Shown piece after piece: positions 25,071 to 35,940 of a stretch of 64,000 nucleotides of DNA. Numbering within the stretch: the stretch's first letter is position 1; the number at the start of each line of letters is the position of its first letter. Source of the DNA: Pelecanus crispus (taxonomy: Eukaryota > Chordata > Aves > Pelecaniformes > Pelecanidae); assembly GCF_030463565.1 (NCBI RefSeq), contig NC_134660.1:1166001-1230000 (forward strand). The letters run 5' to 3'. A program made the position numbers and the translations under genes. The notes under the pieces were generated by a model. The model saw nothing but the letters and a program-made list of their open reading frames with translations, did not search any database and had not been told where the DNA came from.

Positions 25071-25429
25071 CTATTCCTGGGATGGATGGAGTGTGCGTGT
25101 TTGTGGGTGTGAGTTTGTGTGTGTGTAGGGAACACATGATTTTTTTTTTTTTTTTTTAAACGCTCCCAGAAGCGAGGGAAGGAGGGGTGCTCTTTATTTA
25201 TAGGGGGAACAGAGGGAGACTCAGCTGCAACAAAGCAGAGCCGTGCTGTTGTGCCTCTCTTCCATTAAAGGGAGGCTGTAGATAGTAGTTTTCAGATTTG
25301 GCTAAGATGGATCCTTGTTTCATCTTTAATCACGCCAAGCTCTGCCCCATTTGTCATGTTTACTCTCCCGTACAAAGGATGGACCTTATGTCTGCTATTA
25401 CCTCGACAACCAGCGCTCACTTTAATAAA
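25071..25429 (+). other. HOXB4: HOXB4 3' UTR with poly(A) signal
   Basis: Non-coding, with a GT-rich stretch after the stop and a T-run near 25140-25157. AATAAA at 25424-25429 is the first good polyadenylation signal, at the end of a unique stretch. Later signals could extend the transcript. Confidence 0.5.
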
Positions 25430-26220
25430 TGAGGCTCAGTTTCTTCAAGACGAACTGGATTTTCTCTTCCACCCCCCCCCCCCGGTTTTTTTTTTTTTCC
25501 TCCTCTTTTTCTTTTCTCGCCTACCAGCCACAAACGGAAAGTTTCTGCCCCGCCATCCCAAAGACGCGGCGATTCTAGCACAGCCCTGCGATGGAGAAAA
25601 AAACCAAACCCAGCAAACACAACCAAAATCCCCGCCGGGCACGGACCGTGGGGAGCGGGGGGGCTCCGGGGGGCTGCGCTGGTCGTGCGTGGCAGTGGCG
25701 GGGCGGGGGGGGGGGGCTGGAGAAAAAAAGGAAAATTAGGTCAAATGGGCGGTGGGCAAAGAAAGAGAGAGGAGGGAGAGGGAGGTAGGACCCCCCGGCA
25801 GTGTTCTGAGGCCGGCAGGTTAATTGTGAGGCGGGGGGGGTCAGTTAGGACCCGGGCACTGAACTCCCCCGGCCCGGGGGGGGGGGGCCTCTCCCGCTGT
25901 CCGGCCCGGTTTTGTACCGAAAATGTGAATTACGGGCGGAGGGGCGAGCACGGGGCGAGGCGGGGGTTGGGGAGGCCCCCCCGGCCCCCCCGCCCCCCCC
26001 GGCCCCGCCGCCTCGCCCCCTCCCTTTGTCCTTCGTGGCGTGCAGCGATACCTGTAATGGCAGAGGAAAGGAGCAGCGCCAACAAAAAAAGCGCAATTGG
26101 AAATAAATTTTTTTTTCATTGTGAATCTGACCCTGTGTGGTTTTGTTGGTGGTTTGGGTTTGTTGTTTTTTTTTTTTTTCTCGGGGGGGGTGGGGGAGTT
26201 GTCTTTTTGTTCCGGTGAGA
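25430..26220. other. G/C-rich low-complexity spacer after HOXB4
   Basis: C-, T- and G-runs with no supported gene. Open frames are artefacts of composition. Confidence 0.4.
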
Positions 26221-26795
26221 AAAAAAATCTATTTTAAAGACATTAATTAAACAGCACGTTTCTTTTTTACAGGGATTTCTGTTGTCCATGGCACAGCCTC
26301 CACTCCCTAATGAAAACAAAAGATGTTTGACTATAGGGTATATCAGCCTTAAGTACTGCTAAGCCTTACATATTATGATTTATTTGTTCTAAGCATATAT
26401 TAATATGCTCTTCCCAAACTGGTCTCAGACAAAACAGGGGTAGTCATTAGCGCTTTGCTTTGCTGTAAGGAATGGATGTAGCGTTGTATTTCTCTAGAGA
26501 GACTTCTCGATTTAAAAAAAAAAAAACAAAAAACCTCCTTCTCCAAGGTAGTTAATGCATTAATGAGTCTAATTTTTGCACAGATGTTTCTCGGTGTTTG
26601 CAGGTTTTCTGTGTATTTTTATATTACAAAGGAGCTGGCTCCTGCGATAGCTCATAGCCTGACAAGCAAATAGATAATCAAGAAGACAAATGGCTTCTTT
26701 TGTGAGCCGCAGCTCTTGTATTAATTTTCATTTTCTTTCTCATAGAAAGTATCGAAAATACTGTTCAGGACGAAATAACATTCCAGTTCTAAGTT

Positions 26796-26844
<49 letters not shown>

Positions 26845-27330
26845 CTATTGTGCGCAGGGGGGTCCGCAGGGGGAGGAAGCCTCCGCACCAGCTGAAGAAA
26901 ATAATCATTTTCTTATACTTGCTTTAAAAAAAAAAAAAAAAGGCTTTTGCTTATTTGTTCAATGTTCACGGAATTCTCTGAGACCCCCCAGCAGGACCGA
27001 AATATTCCCCCGCATTATTCAGAAACAAAGGCAGGGCTTGAAATATTTAAAGCCGGAGTGTGTTTGTGTGTTATTCCTTCAGTCGCAGGAAGTCACCGCA
27101 CGACCACCTTGCCAATAAAGTGTCCCCAAAAGTCTCCCTGCCCCCAGCTCAAACAAAGGGCCGTTAGATTTTTTTTTTCTAATGACATTTTAATACTTTA
27201 AAATAATATTAATGTAGTCACATGATACAGGTCTCTTGCACGCTCTGATGTTGAAAAAATGGATTTATGGATGTATTTTGGGTTAACTATCGCAATTTTA
27301 GAGGTAGCAACTGCAAACCTTTAAAGTTTC
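26221..27330. other. Unique AT-rich block 3' of HOXB4, candidate neural enhancer
   Basis: About 1.1 kb of mainly unique sequence with many homeodomain-type cores. In mouse, the late neural enhancer of Hoxb4 lies 3' of the gene and contains a retinoic-acid response element. The block lies 1.2-2.3 kb after the stop codon, a fitting place. A degenerate DR5-like pair is at 27093-27109. It is split by a TA microsatellite. Confidence 0.4.
26800..26840. repeat. (TA)n microsatellite
   Basis: About 20 uninterrupted TA dinucleotides. Confidence 0.95.
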
Positions 27331-29079
27331 TTTCTTTTTCTTTTTTTTTTTTTTCCTCCCAGGGAGGGTGCCAAGGGCTGTATTTTATTGTAATGCCTGA
27401 GGTTGGGGTGTTTTGTTGTTGCATTTTATTTTACTGTTTCTCTCTTTGATCTGCTGGGGTTGTAAAGAGGGTGTTATTTTCAAGATAGTGCTTCTAAGAA
27501 TGGCAAAAAATCGTTCTTTAAAAAAAAAAAAAAAAAGCATATGCTTCCAGGAATGCGGGGGTCTATAGAAGCAAATCAAAGCTGGAAAGTATGAATAGAA
27601 TAGAAGGGGGAGAAAAGAAGATTTCTATAGGACCTAAAAGTTCACAGCCATTATAAGCAGACAGAAGCCAAGAAAAATGCGAGAATTATACAGAAAATCA
27701 TTAATCACTTCTTTTCTTTAAATACTTATCCTTTTCCCATTGTTATTCAACAGCAAATCTCCGCAGACCGTCTGTTGGGAAAAAAGCACCCGGAGTTCTA
27801 CAAGAATCTTCAGGGGAAATAATAATATTAGTAATAAAATCTGGATCGTAAAGGTGAAAGCTTTCTTTTTGGGGGAGAAAAACAAAAACCAAAAACCCCC
27901 CAAGCCACCCCCTCCCCCAGACCTCTCACTTTGGAAGAAACCACCCAAACCATGAGGGCCGACTCTGGGGCGTTGGAAAAAGGATGTGGGAGCGAACCAG
28001 GTAACAGAGCTGCTCGCTTGGCATGCATTTCTGATCGGTTTATTGCCTCCTTTCACGAGAAAGCCGGGGGAAAGCAAAAGAAAAAAGGAGCTAAAAAAAG
28101 AAAAAAGGGCAGAAAGAAAAACAAGACGTGAATCCTTGTGCGGGGTTTTCCTTCTGTTTTCTCGGTTTATTTTGACCGATGTGAGCGAGGGGAGCGGGCA
28201 GAGAAAGTTTGCAGGCCGGTTGCTTGTGGCGAGAGGGTTTTTTGTTGGTTTTGGTTTTTTTTTTTTTAACTCCTCGATTTGGGGCTGTGCTTGTTTGGGG
28301 CTCGGCCCCGCGGAGCTTGGCTGCGGGCCCCCGGCTAGGAGCGTTGGGGGGGTTCCCCCGCGTGGTTTCTTTTTAAATTTTTTTTTTTTTTCTCTTTTTT
28401 TTTTTTTAATTTTTTTAAATTTTTTGTTCCGAGCGAGATCTCCCTGCCGGTGCCACGGGCCGGTTTGGGGAGGGGTTGGCAGTGTCCCAGAGGGGACTGA
28501 GCGCCGGGGGTGCGGGGGTCCCGGGGCGTGCGGGGGTCCCGGGGGTGTCTGTGCCCCGCGAGTGTCGGTGTCCTGGGGGTGCTGGCGGTGCGGGGGGGGG
28601 GGGGGTGCTGCCCCGTCCCGGGAGCGTTGCGGGAACACCGTGGCGAAGGAAAGGGGTGCAAATCGGGGAGACAAAGCCCAGCGCTGGCAAGCCCCGATCG
28701 GGGCACAGAGTTCACGCAGAGGCCACGTTTTCTAGGCGATTAGCTGTGTATCGCGGCCGGGACTGACCTCGCAAACCCCTTGACCTCTCCGAGGCTGGAC
28801 ATCGCGCTGGGCAACAGCTCAGCCCCCGCCACAGCGAAACTCCGCGTGTGCGGGGCCCCGCCGGCCTCCCCGCGCCCCGCGGCCGCCGGAGCGGGAAGCG
28901 GCACCGGCAGGAAAAGGTGGGGGAAGAAGGGAGCGGAGAAGGGACGTAGGAGGGGGTTTATTTCTGCTTTTCTCACGGTTTAATCGTTCTGTTTCCGAGC
29001 CCCGGGCCCGACAGGCGCTTTCCCCTCTAATTTCACTTCAAAAGCCCGCGGTGCGCGCCGGTTTGTTCGCTGCTTTGTA
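27331..29079. other. HOXB4-HOXB3 spacer, T-rich then GC-rich
   Basis: No gene is supported. A unique segment lies at about 27545-27870. T-runs dominate 28255-28430, and an imperfect repeat of about 18 bp with the core TGCGGGGGTCCCGGGG occupies 28508-28600. Confidence 0.4.
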
Positions 29080-30320
29080 AGAAAGAAAGAGAGGGGAGAG
29101 GGGAGAGGGGAGAGGGGAGAGGGGAGAGGAGAGGGGGGAGGGGAGAAGGGAGAGGGGAGAGGGGAGAGGGGAGAAGGGAGAGGGGAGGAGAGAAGGAAAA
29201 GGGAGAGGGGAGAGGGGAGAGGGGAGAAGGGAGAGGGAAGAGGGGAGAGGGGAGAGGAGAGGGGAGAGGGGAGAGGGGAGAGGGGAGAGGGGAGAGGGGA
29301 GAGGAGAGGGGAGAGGGGAGGGGAGAGGGGAGAGGGGAGAGGGGAGAGGAGAGGGGAGAGGGGAGAGGGGAGAGGGGAGAGGGGAGAGGAGAGGGGAGAG
29401 GGGAGAGGGGAGAGGGGAGAAGGGAGAGGGGAGAGGGGAGAGGGGAGAGGGGAGAGGGGAGAAGGGAGAGGAGAGAGGGGAGAGGGGAGGAGAGAAGGAG
29501 AAGGGAGAGGGGAGAGGAGAGAAGAGGAGAGAGCAGAGAAGGAAAAGGGAGAGGGGAGAGGGGAGAGGGGAGAAGGGAGAGGGGAGAAGGGAGAGGGAAG
29601 AGGGGAGAGGGGAGAGGGGAGAGGGGAGAGGGGAGAGGGGAGAGGGGAGAGGGGAGAGGGGAGAGGGGAGAGGGGAGAAGGGAGAGGGGAGGGGAGAGGG
29701 GAGAGGGGAGAGGGGAGAGGGGAGAAGGGAGAGGGGAGAGGGGAGAGGGGAGAAGGGAGAGGAGAGAGGCGAGAGGGGAGGAGAGAAGGAGAAGGGAGAG
29801 GGGAGAGGAGAGAAGAGGAGAGAGCAGAGAAGGAAAAGGGAGAGGGGAGAGAGGGAGAGGGGAGAGGGGAGAGGAGAGGAGAGGAGAGGAGAGGAGAGGA
29901 GAGGAGAGGAGAGGAGAGGAGAGGAGAGGAGAGGAGAGGAGAGGAGAGGAGAGGAGAGGAGAGGAGAGGAGAGGAGAGGAGAGGAGAGGAGAGGAGAGGA
30001 GAGGAGAGGAGAGGAGAGGAGAGGAGAGGAGAGGAGAGGAGAGGAGAGGAGAGGAGAGGAGAGGAGAGGAGGGGAGAGGAGGGGAGAGGAGGGGAGAGGA
30101 GGGGAGAGGGGAGAGGGGAGAGGGAGAGGGAGAGGAGAGGAGAGGAGAGGAGAGGAGAGGAGAGGAGAGGAGAGGAGAGGAGAGGAGAGGAGAGGAGAGG
30201 AGAGGAGAGGAGAGGAGAGGAGAGGAGAGGAGAGGAGAGGAGAGGAGAGGAGAGGAGAGGAGAGGAGAGGAGAGGAGAGGAGAGGAGAGGAGAGGAGAGG
30301 GGAGAGGGAGAGGGAGAGGG
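29080..30320. repeat. 1.24-kb purine-only GA/GGGGAGA satellite
   Basis: The + strand is almost pure purine for 1,241 bp, with only a few pyrimidines. The first part (about 29091-29867) is built of 7-bp GGGGAGA-type units with variants. A pure 5-bp GAGGA array fills about 29871-30070, a 10-bp GGGGAGAGGA variant follows to about 30110, and a second pure GAGGA array runs at about 30131-30300. A 291-bp higher-order duplication is visible: GAAGAGGAGAGAGCAGAGAA occurs at 29521 and again at 29812. The minus strand gives very long Ser-Pro-Leu open frames that are artefacts. Confidence 0.97.
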
Positions 30321-32170
30321 CGGGGGCCCTGCCCCGGCTCCCCTTTGCGGGGCAGGCCGTTCGCTATTTGCTTTACAAACAGAAATTCGGGGAGAACCAA
30401 CCCCAGGCCGGAGCCGGAGGCGCAGAGCCCCCAGCCCGCCGCCTCCCTCGTCCCGCGTCTCATCTCGCCTCTTATTTTCAGAAATTCCTTTGTTTCCGAG
30501 AGTCCCCCTCCATCCTCCCCCCTCCCTCCCCCCCGCACCTCCTCCCACTTCGCCCCTGCCCACGGCGCTCTCAAAAGCCTCTCTGTGCCCAGCTGCCTGC
30601 GCGGAGCGGCGCGGAGCGGCGCGGAGAGGCGCGGAGGAGCCCACCGGGCCCAGGGGTGCTCGGGCGGGCTCTCCCCGGGCCCCCCGAGCAGGGACCCCCA
30701 TGCCAGCCCCCCCCCCCCCCCCCGCCAGGCCCCGGTCCCACCCGGGCTGCTGAACCCCTTTGTTTCCTCTCGGTCCCAAAATTGGACAAAAAAAAAAAAA
30801 AAAAAAGGGATTCTTGTGTCAGAGCGAAATCTGCCCCAGCCCCACTGAGATGTGGTTACTGGAGAGAAGGGGTATGGAGGAAGTAAAAATAAATATATAT
30901 ATGTCTCTCTATCTGTATATGGGGGGGGTCTGCCCAGGACAGGGCCCTGGGGGGGCCGCCCCAGTACAGCGCTGGGTCGCTCTCCAGGCGGCTGGGCTGG
31001 GCGAGCGGGTTGGGAGTTTCTCAGCCCCGGTGACAGATTTATGATCCGCAATAAGACCGGCGTGTTTAAATCCGTAAATCAATCTCGCTTTCTCACTATA
31101 TAAACGTTCATTTTATCTTTAGAAAGAAAACGGCTTTGATCACGGCACCTCGGAGGGCGAAGCCGCTGTTTATGGCCGCGTTTCCGACCCTTTGAACTGG
31201 GGGCTTTAAAAAAAAAAAAAACCACCCGAAATGGGTGCTTCTTTTGCATGAAACAAACCCAAAAATGCCAGCGGAGGTGCAGAGGGGGGTATCTGTCCCG
31301 TTTGCTGCCTGGGATGGCTCTGTTCCTTTTTTTTTCCTTTCTTCCCCCCCCCCCCCCTCTTTTTTTTTAATTTTTTTTTTTTTTATTTGCCCGGCTCCAT
31401 TCACAGGGACACTTCGTTTTATGACTAAGGGGAAAAAAAAAAAAAAAAAAAAAAAAGAAGTGGTTGTGCGAAGCGAAAGTTGCGGCTTCTGAATTGACCT
31501 GAAGTTCCCATAAAGGCCCCCACCAAGTTTCCTCCCTCGTGGGACCCCCCCCCCCCCAGCCACGGGAGCCTCTTTTAATCGGATTTTTCCCCCGCTTCCT
31601 CCCACACCTTGACCAAACGTCTCTCTTCCGACAGCCACTTTCACTCGATAAAATCGATTCAGAAATAATCGAGAGCTTTTGAGAACGGAGCGCTTCCCCG
31701 CTCGCTCCTTCCTGGCCGGGGGGAGCCCAGCCCCCCCCCCCCCCCCCAGCCCCCTAGGCTCGGCTGAAAGGGGGGGGAAACCCCCGGGTTTGGGCTTTTT
31801 TAAATTAATTTTTACGTTTAATACGAGCTCCCTCCAGGCTCTACACGAGTGGGGGGCACTGTGGTTCCCGGTGCAGCCGCCCCTAGGCGGGTGGGGAGGC
31901 TGGGGGGCTTGGGGGGGTGGGGAGAGGCTCTGCCCTGGGCCCCCCCCGCACCTGGGGGAGCCGGGGGCGCTGGGACACGGTCCTGGGGCTTTCAGGCTCT
32001 ACTCGCTGCCTTCCCCGGGTGACAGTTTTTCCCCCGTGGACGCGGGGAGCCGGCTGCCTGCTCGGTGCCTGCTCCGCGGCCTTTCCCAGCGGCTCCCTTT
32101 GTTGCTGAGCCTTTTCTTTTTGTCAGCATCCCTGTCCTTGGCAGCTCTCTTCAGAGACAAAATTTGATTT
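30321..32170. other. HOXB4-HOXB3 spacer, GC-rich with homopolymers
   Basis: No gene is supported. C-runs lie at about 30708-30724, 31541-31557 and 31730-31748, A-runs near 30787-30807 and 31433-31456, and a T-rich run near 31360-31386. A unique segment of about 100 bp lies at 31035-31140. Confidence 0.4.
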
Positions 32171-33560
32171 TTTTGTTTTTTTTAAATGCAATAAAGGCTG
32201 GCCAAACAATAACAGCAGCGGGGAGAAAAGGCCTGGAAGTGAGGCGAAGGGCGGGCAGAGCTCTTTAAAACGGGGAGTATAAATATTCTCAGCTGGTTTC
32301 GACTCTAAAACAGTTGCGCCATTCAGTACCAGATTGTAATAAAAATGTCAGTGTGGAGGGGGGGGAGGAAAAAAGGCACGCTGTGGCTCAGCTGAACCAA
32401 GGTCCAGCACCGCCACCCTCCAGGCAAGGTTTAGAGAAGGGTTTGGATGCTCCAGGGCCGGGGCTGGGGAAGCGAAGCTCAGGCCGGGAGCGGGGGGCTG
32501 GGGCCAGGGCCCCCCCCAGCCCCGCGCCGCAGCCCGGCCCTGGCGAGGGCATCGCTGCCCGGCTAGAAAAGCTTCGCTCAGTTCGAAACTTCTTTAAAAA
32601 AATACTGTTCCGGTGGAAGGTCACAGTGGTCCTTTGAGTACGAAACGGAGAGACCCCCTTCCCCCTTCCCCATCACGTGATTCATTAAATAATTAATGCA
32701 GAGGTTGCAGAATAGATATGTATTCGTCAGGAAAATCGCAGACATGGTCTCCTTGTGTCTGACGTGAAATTCAACTGTCCTTTAAAAAACAAGCCTATAG
32801 CTGAGGGAAAAAAAGAGAGAAAGAGCGAGAGGGAGAGCGAGAAAGGGGGAGAGGAGGAGAGGGAGAGGGAGAGGGAGAGGAGGCTGCAATAAAACAATTC
32901 TCAGGAACCACGAAGCCACGCCGAGGGCTGGATTATTGTAAGTAGCAGGGGCTTCCCAATTCCTAGCGTGTCTATATGTCCATGTAAATTTATTGTTTGT
33001 TATTAATGTTATTGTCGTAAAATGTGACAAATAGCCGTCTTCATTTCCTCCCATTTCTCTTCACACGGTGGTATGTGTGTTTATACCCATCGAGGCATTT
33101 CATTGATATTTTTAGGAATATTCCTCTCTCTCCCTCTCCCTCTCTCTCCTCGCAACCTTTTTTTTTTTCTTCCTTCCCCCCTTTCTTGATTTATTACAAT
33201 AAACATGTCAGCAGCAGTGCGGCTGCCATTGTGTGTGTGTTTGTGAGAGAGTTGTGTTGTTTATAGTGGTGTCCAAGATAAATCATTTCTCGAGTGAAAA
33301 TGATGTGCAAGCGATGATATTTTAGAGCGAGGATCTCTCTCTACCCCACTCCCTGGAGTTGATTATTTCAGACGATTTACAGTAATAGATCAGCAGCTAA
33401 TATGAAAGCTCTGTAGCTGGGGGTCTTAAATTACAGCATCTGTGATTACCAATTAAGGAGAGATTTGTATAAATTTGGTAAACCGGGAACGCCTCATTGG
33501 CATATAAACCTAGTAAAAGAGCACGACCTTAATATAAAAATTACAGCTCGGAGTCCTGCG
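32171..33560. other. Unique block, candidate HOXB3/HOXB4 regulatory region
   Basis: The stretches at 32180-32340 and 32640-33560 are largely unique and AT-rich, with E-box CACGTG (about 32674), TAATTAAT, and PBX-HOX-like ATAAATCA near 33279-33286. A MARE-like half site TGTCAGCAGCA lies near 33207-33217. A GA-rich run at 32811-32882 and a pyrimidine run near 33122-33185 interrupt it. Long HOXB3 transcripts with distal 5' exons are known in vertebrates and could start here (inference). Confidence 0.35.
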
Positions 33561-35940
33561 CTGCAGCATCCCTTTATCAACGATAACTCATTTTCTCCCC
33601 AGTTCCCACCCCCCGGCAGGACTCCTCGCCAGAGAAGGGGCACAGGTTGCTTTAGCAAAGCAAGGTAGTTGCTGGAGGTGCCCCATTTTAAACCAGACAC
33701 AGAAATCGGACTGAAAACGGGAAAATAAAAAAAAAAGAGAAAGGAATAAAGTAGAGGATGCAGCAGGAGGGCTGCAAGGTAGCTGCCCCGGAGAGGCACG
33801 GCTCCGCTCCCGGGCGGGGGGGGGGGGGTTGCCCACCAGACCCAGAACAAAGCGGGGCTGCGGGAAGCGGGGCGCTGCCGGGGGACCCCAGCAGCCGCGG
33901 GTCCCCGCCGGTGGCCGCCGGCCGCAGCAGGGAGCGGGGGGGACCCTCCGGGCGGGCGATGGGGTGGGCTTTTCCAGCGGGAAGACCGCTTTGCTTGCCT
34001 TCCTAGCGCCCGGCTCTGGCTCGGGCGGCGGTGCCGGAGGGCGGGGGGCGCGGGACGGGTCCTCACGACGGAGGTGGGCGAAGGGGCTCTAAGGAATGTT
34101 TTTCTGCTCAGGAGCCCGGGCCTGTTCACCTCGGGAAAAACGGCGCTGCGAGGAGAAACGGCGCCGAAAATAGGCTTAAAGAGTAGCGGAACCTGGCCGG
34201 CCGCCGTTACCTTTTCAGTGATTCCTATGGAAAAGGCAGGAGAGCTTTAGCGGGGACATTCCTTCCCCCACCGAGGCAGGGCAGCGAGGCGGAAGCTTTG
34301 GGGACGAGGTGCGTGTCCCAAACGGGCAGCACCGCGCCCTGCCTCGGCGGAGCGCGGGGAGCGCATCCTCCGCGCAAAGCGGGAGGTCAGGAGGCTGCCC
34401 TCCCCTCCCGTCTCCAAACTGGACCAAATTGGTCCTAAGCGGGAGTGTTGAAAGGGAAGGAGGAAGTGGGAGATCGCGTTTTTAAATATTTTACAAGCTC
34501 CAACATGCGAGGAGTCAATAAAACTGACAACAGGAGCAAAGATTAAATGTTCGCACCGGATTCTCGGGTGAGAATTCACCGCTTTTCCCCCCTTCCATTC
34601 CCTTCCCTCCCCTCTGCTCGCCAGCCAAGCCTCGCACCGCGCGGGCGGGGAGATTTAACTCTGTCTGCTAGTGTAAACCTTTATGTAGCAAAATTAGAGC
34701 AACTCAGCGACTTTCATTAAATATTAAGGGAGATCCAGGGACGGTGACTGAGCCAGAAATAGAGCATCACTCTCTGTCAAGCCCCGTATTAATTTAAGTT
34801 GTCGGCTTCAAATGGATGCAGACCCCCACCTCTCTTCTCTCTCCCCCCCCCCCCCAATTTTATTCGGTGTTATTTTGTTTTATTTTATTGTATTCTTGCT
34901 TTTCCTGTCAGTTTGGGATGTTGAGCGTGAGAAATGGCCCTTGGCGGGGGGCGGCTGCGGGCTCGGTGCGGGGCAGCCACCCCGCAGCCCCCGCCCTGGG
35001 CGGCAGCCCCCTTTAAATCAATACCGGGTCTTTATTTATCCCCGCTCCAGACGCCTTTGTGCGATTGTCGCCCTCTCATAATCAGATGTCAGGCGGAGAT
35101 GGGGTGGCCGAGGGCTCCCGGGTCGCTCTGGCCGAGCCTTGGCGCTGGGGACACAGCCCCGACCCCGGGGCGCTGCCGGCCCGGCCCGGGAGGGGAGCCC
35201 CGACCCGAGGGGGGGCTCCGGACCCGAAATGTGTCCCTGGATTGAGGGGGTCAGACCCCTCAGACCGCGATTAAGAGCCACAGAGCCGGGATAGGGTGTC
35301 GGATGCTGGATAAGAGCCCCTCACCGCCGTTAGGAGACCCAGACGACGATTAGGATCCCCAGACCCAGGAGGGCATCCCATAACAGGGGTAGGACCCCAA
35401 AGCTCAGGAGAAGAGCTTCCAATCTTGGAGGGGACCCCACACCCAGGACAGGAGCCAGACCTGGCAGGGGACCCCAGAGCCGGGAGGGGACCCCAGAGCC
35501 GGGCTGGAGCCGGGCCGGGCGCTGGCAGGCGGAGGGGGCTGCCGGGGGCTGCGGGAGGGGGCCGGGGCCGAGAGGCCTCGGGGGGTGCAGAACTGGGGGG
35601 TGCAGGACCCCCGTCCGCGCAGGCTCGGGGCGGGGGGGGCCCGGCACCCCCGGGGCAGCGCCTCGGTCCTCGGCTCGGCTCGGAGCCGCGGGGCTCTGCT
35701 CGCCCCACCCGCGCCGGCTCCATCCTCCCCAAACCCCAAATTTGTCCCCTCTGCGGTTAGCGGTGCCCCGAGGGAAAGCGCTCGGCTTCGGCCGGGGCTG
35801 GGAGGGCAAGTCCGGAGCAGAAGCCCCCGCTTCTGCGCGCAGCCCCCGCGCAGCCCCCGCGCAGCCCCCGCGCAGCCGCCCAACAGCTTCGCTGCTCTCC
35901 CAGACCCGCTAAAAATAACGAGCAAATCGTCCCTTACCAT
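33561..35940. other. HOXB4-HOXB3 spacer, mixed
   Basis: GC-rich islands (33780-34090 and 35100-35900) alternate with short unique segments (34480-34570 and 34650-34810). No gene is supported. Confidence 0.4.
35210..35520. repeat. Degenerate minisatellite (GGACCCCAGA-like units)
   Basis: A series of imperfect 15-33-bp units sharing cores such as AGGACCCCA, GGATCCCCAGACC and GGGGACCCCAGAGCCGGGA. The last two units (about 35465-35503) are nearly identical and the earlier ones progressively diverged, as expected of an old array with a young end. Confidence 0.6.

Noticed and set aside
28980-31051. Minus-strand open frames of about 600 and 670 residues rich in Ser, Pro and Leu
   Set aside because: They are the complement of the purine-only satellite, which cannot form stop codons on that strand. 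No domain is present.
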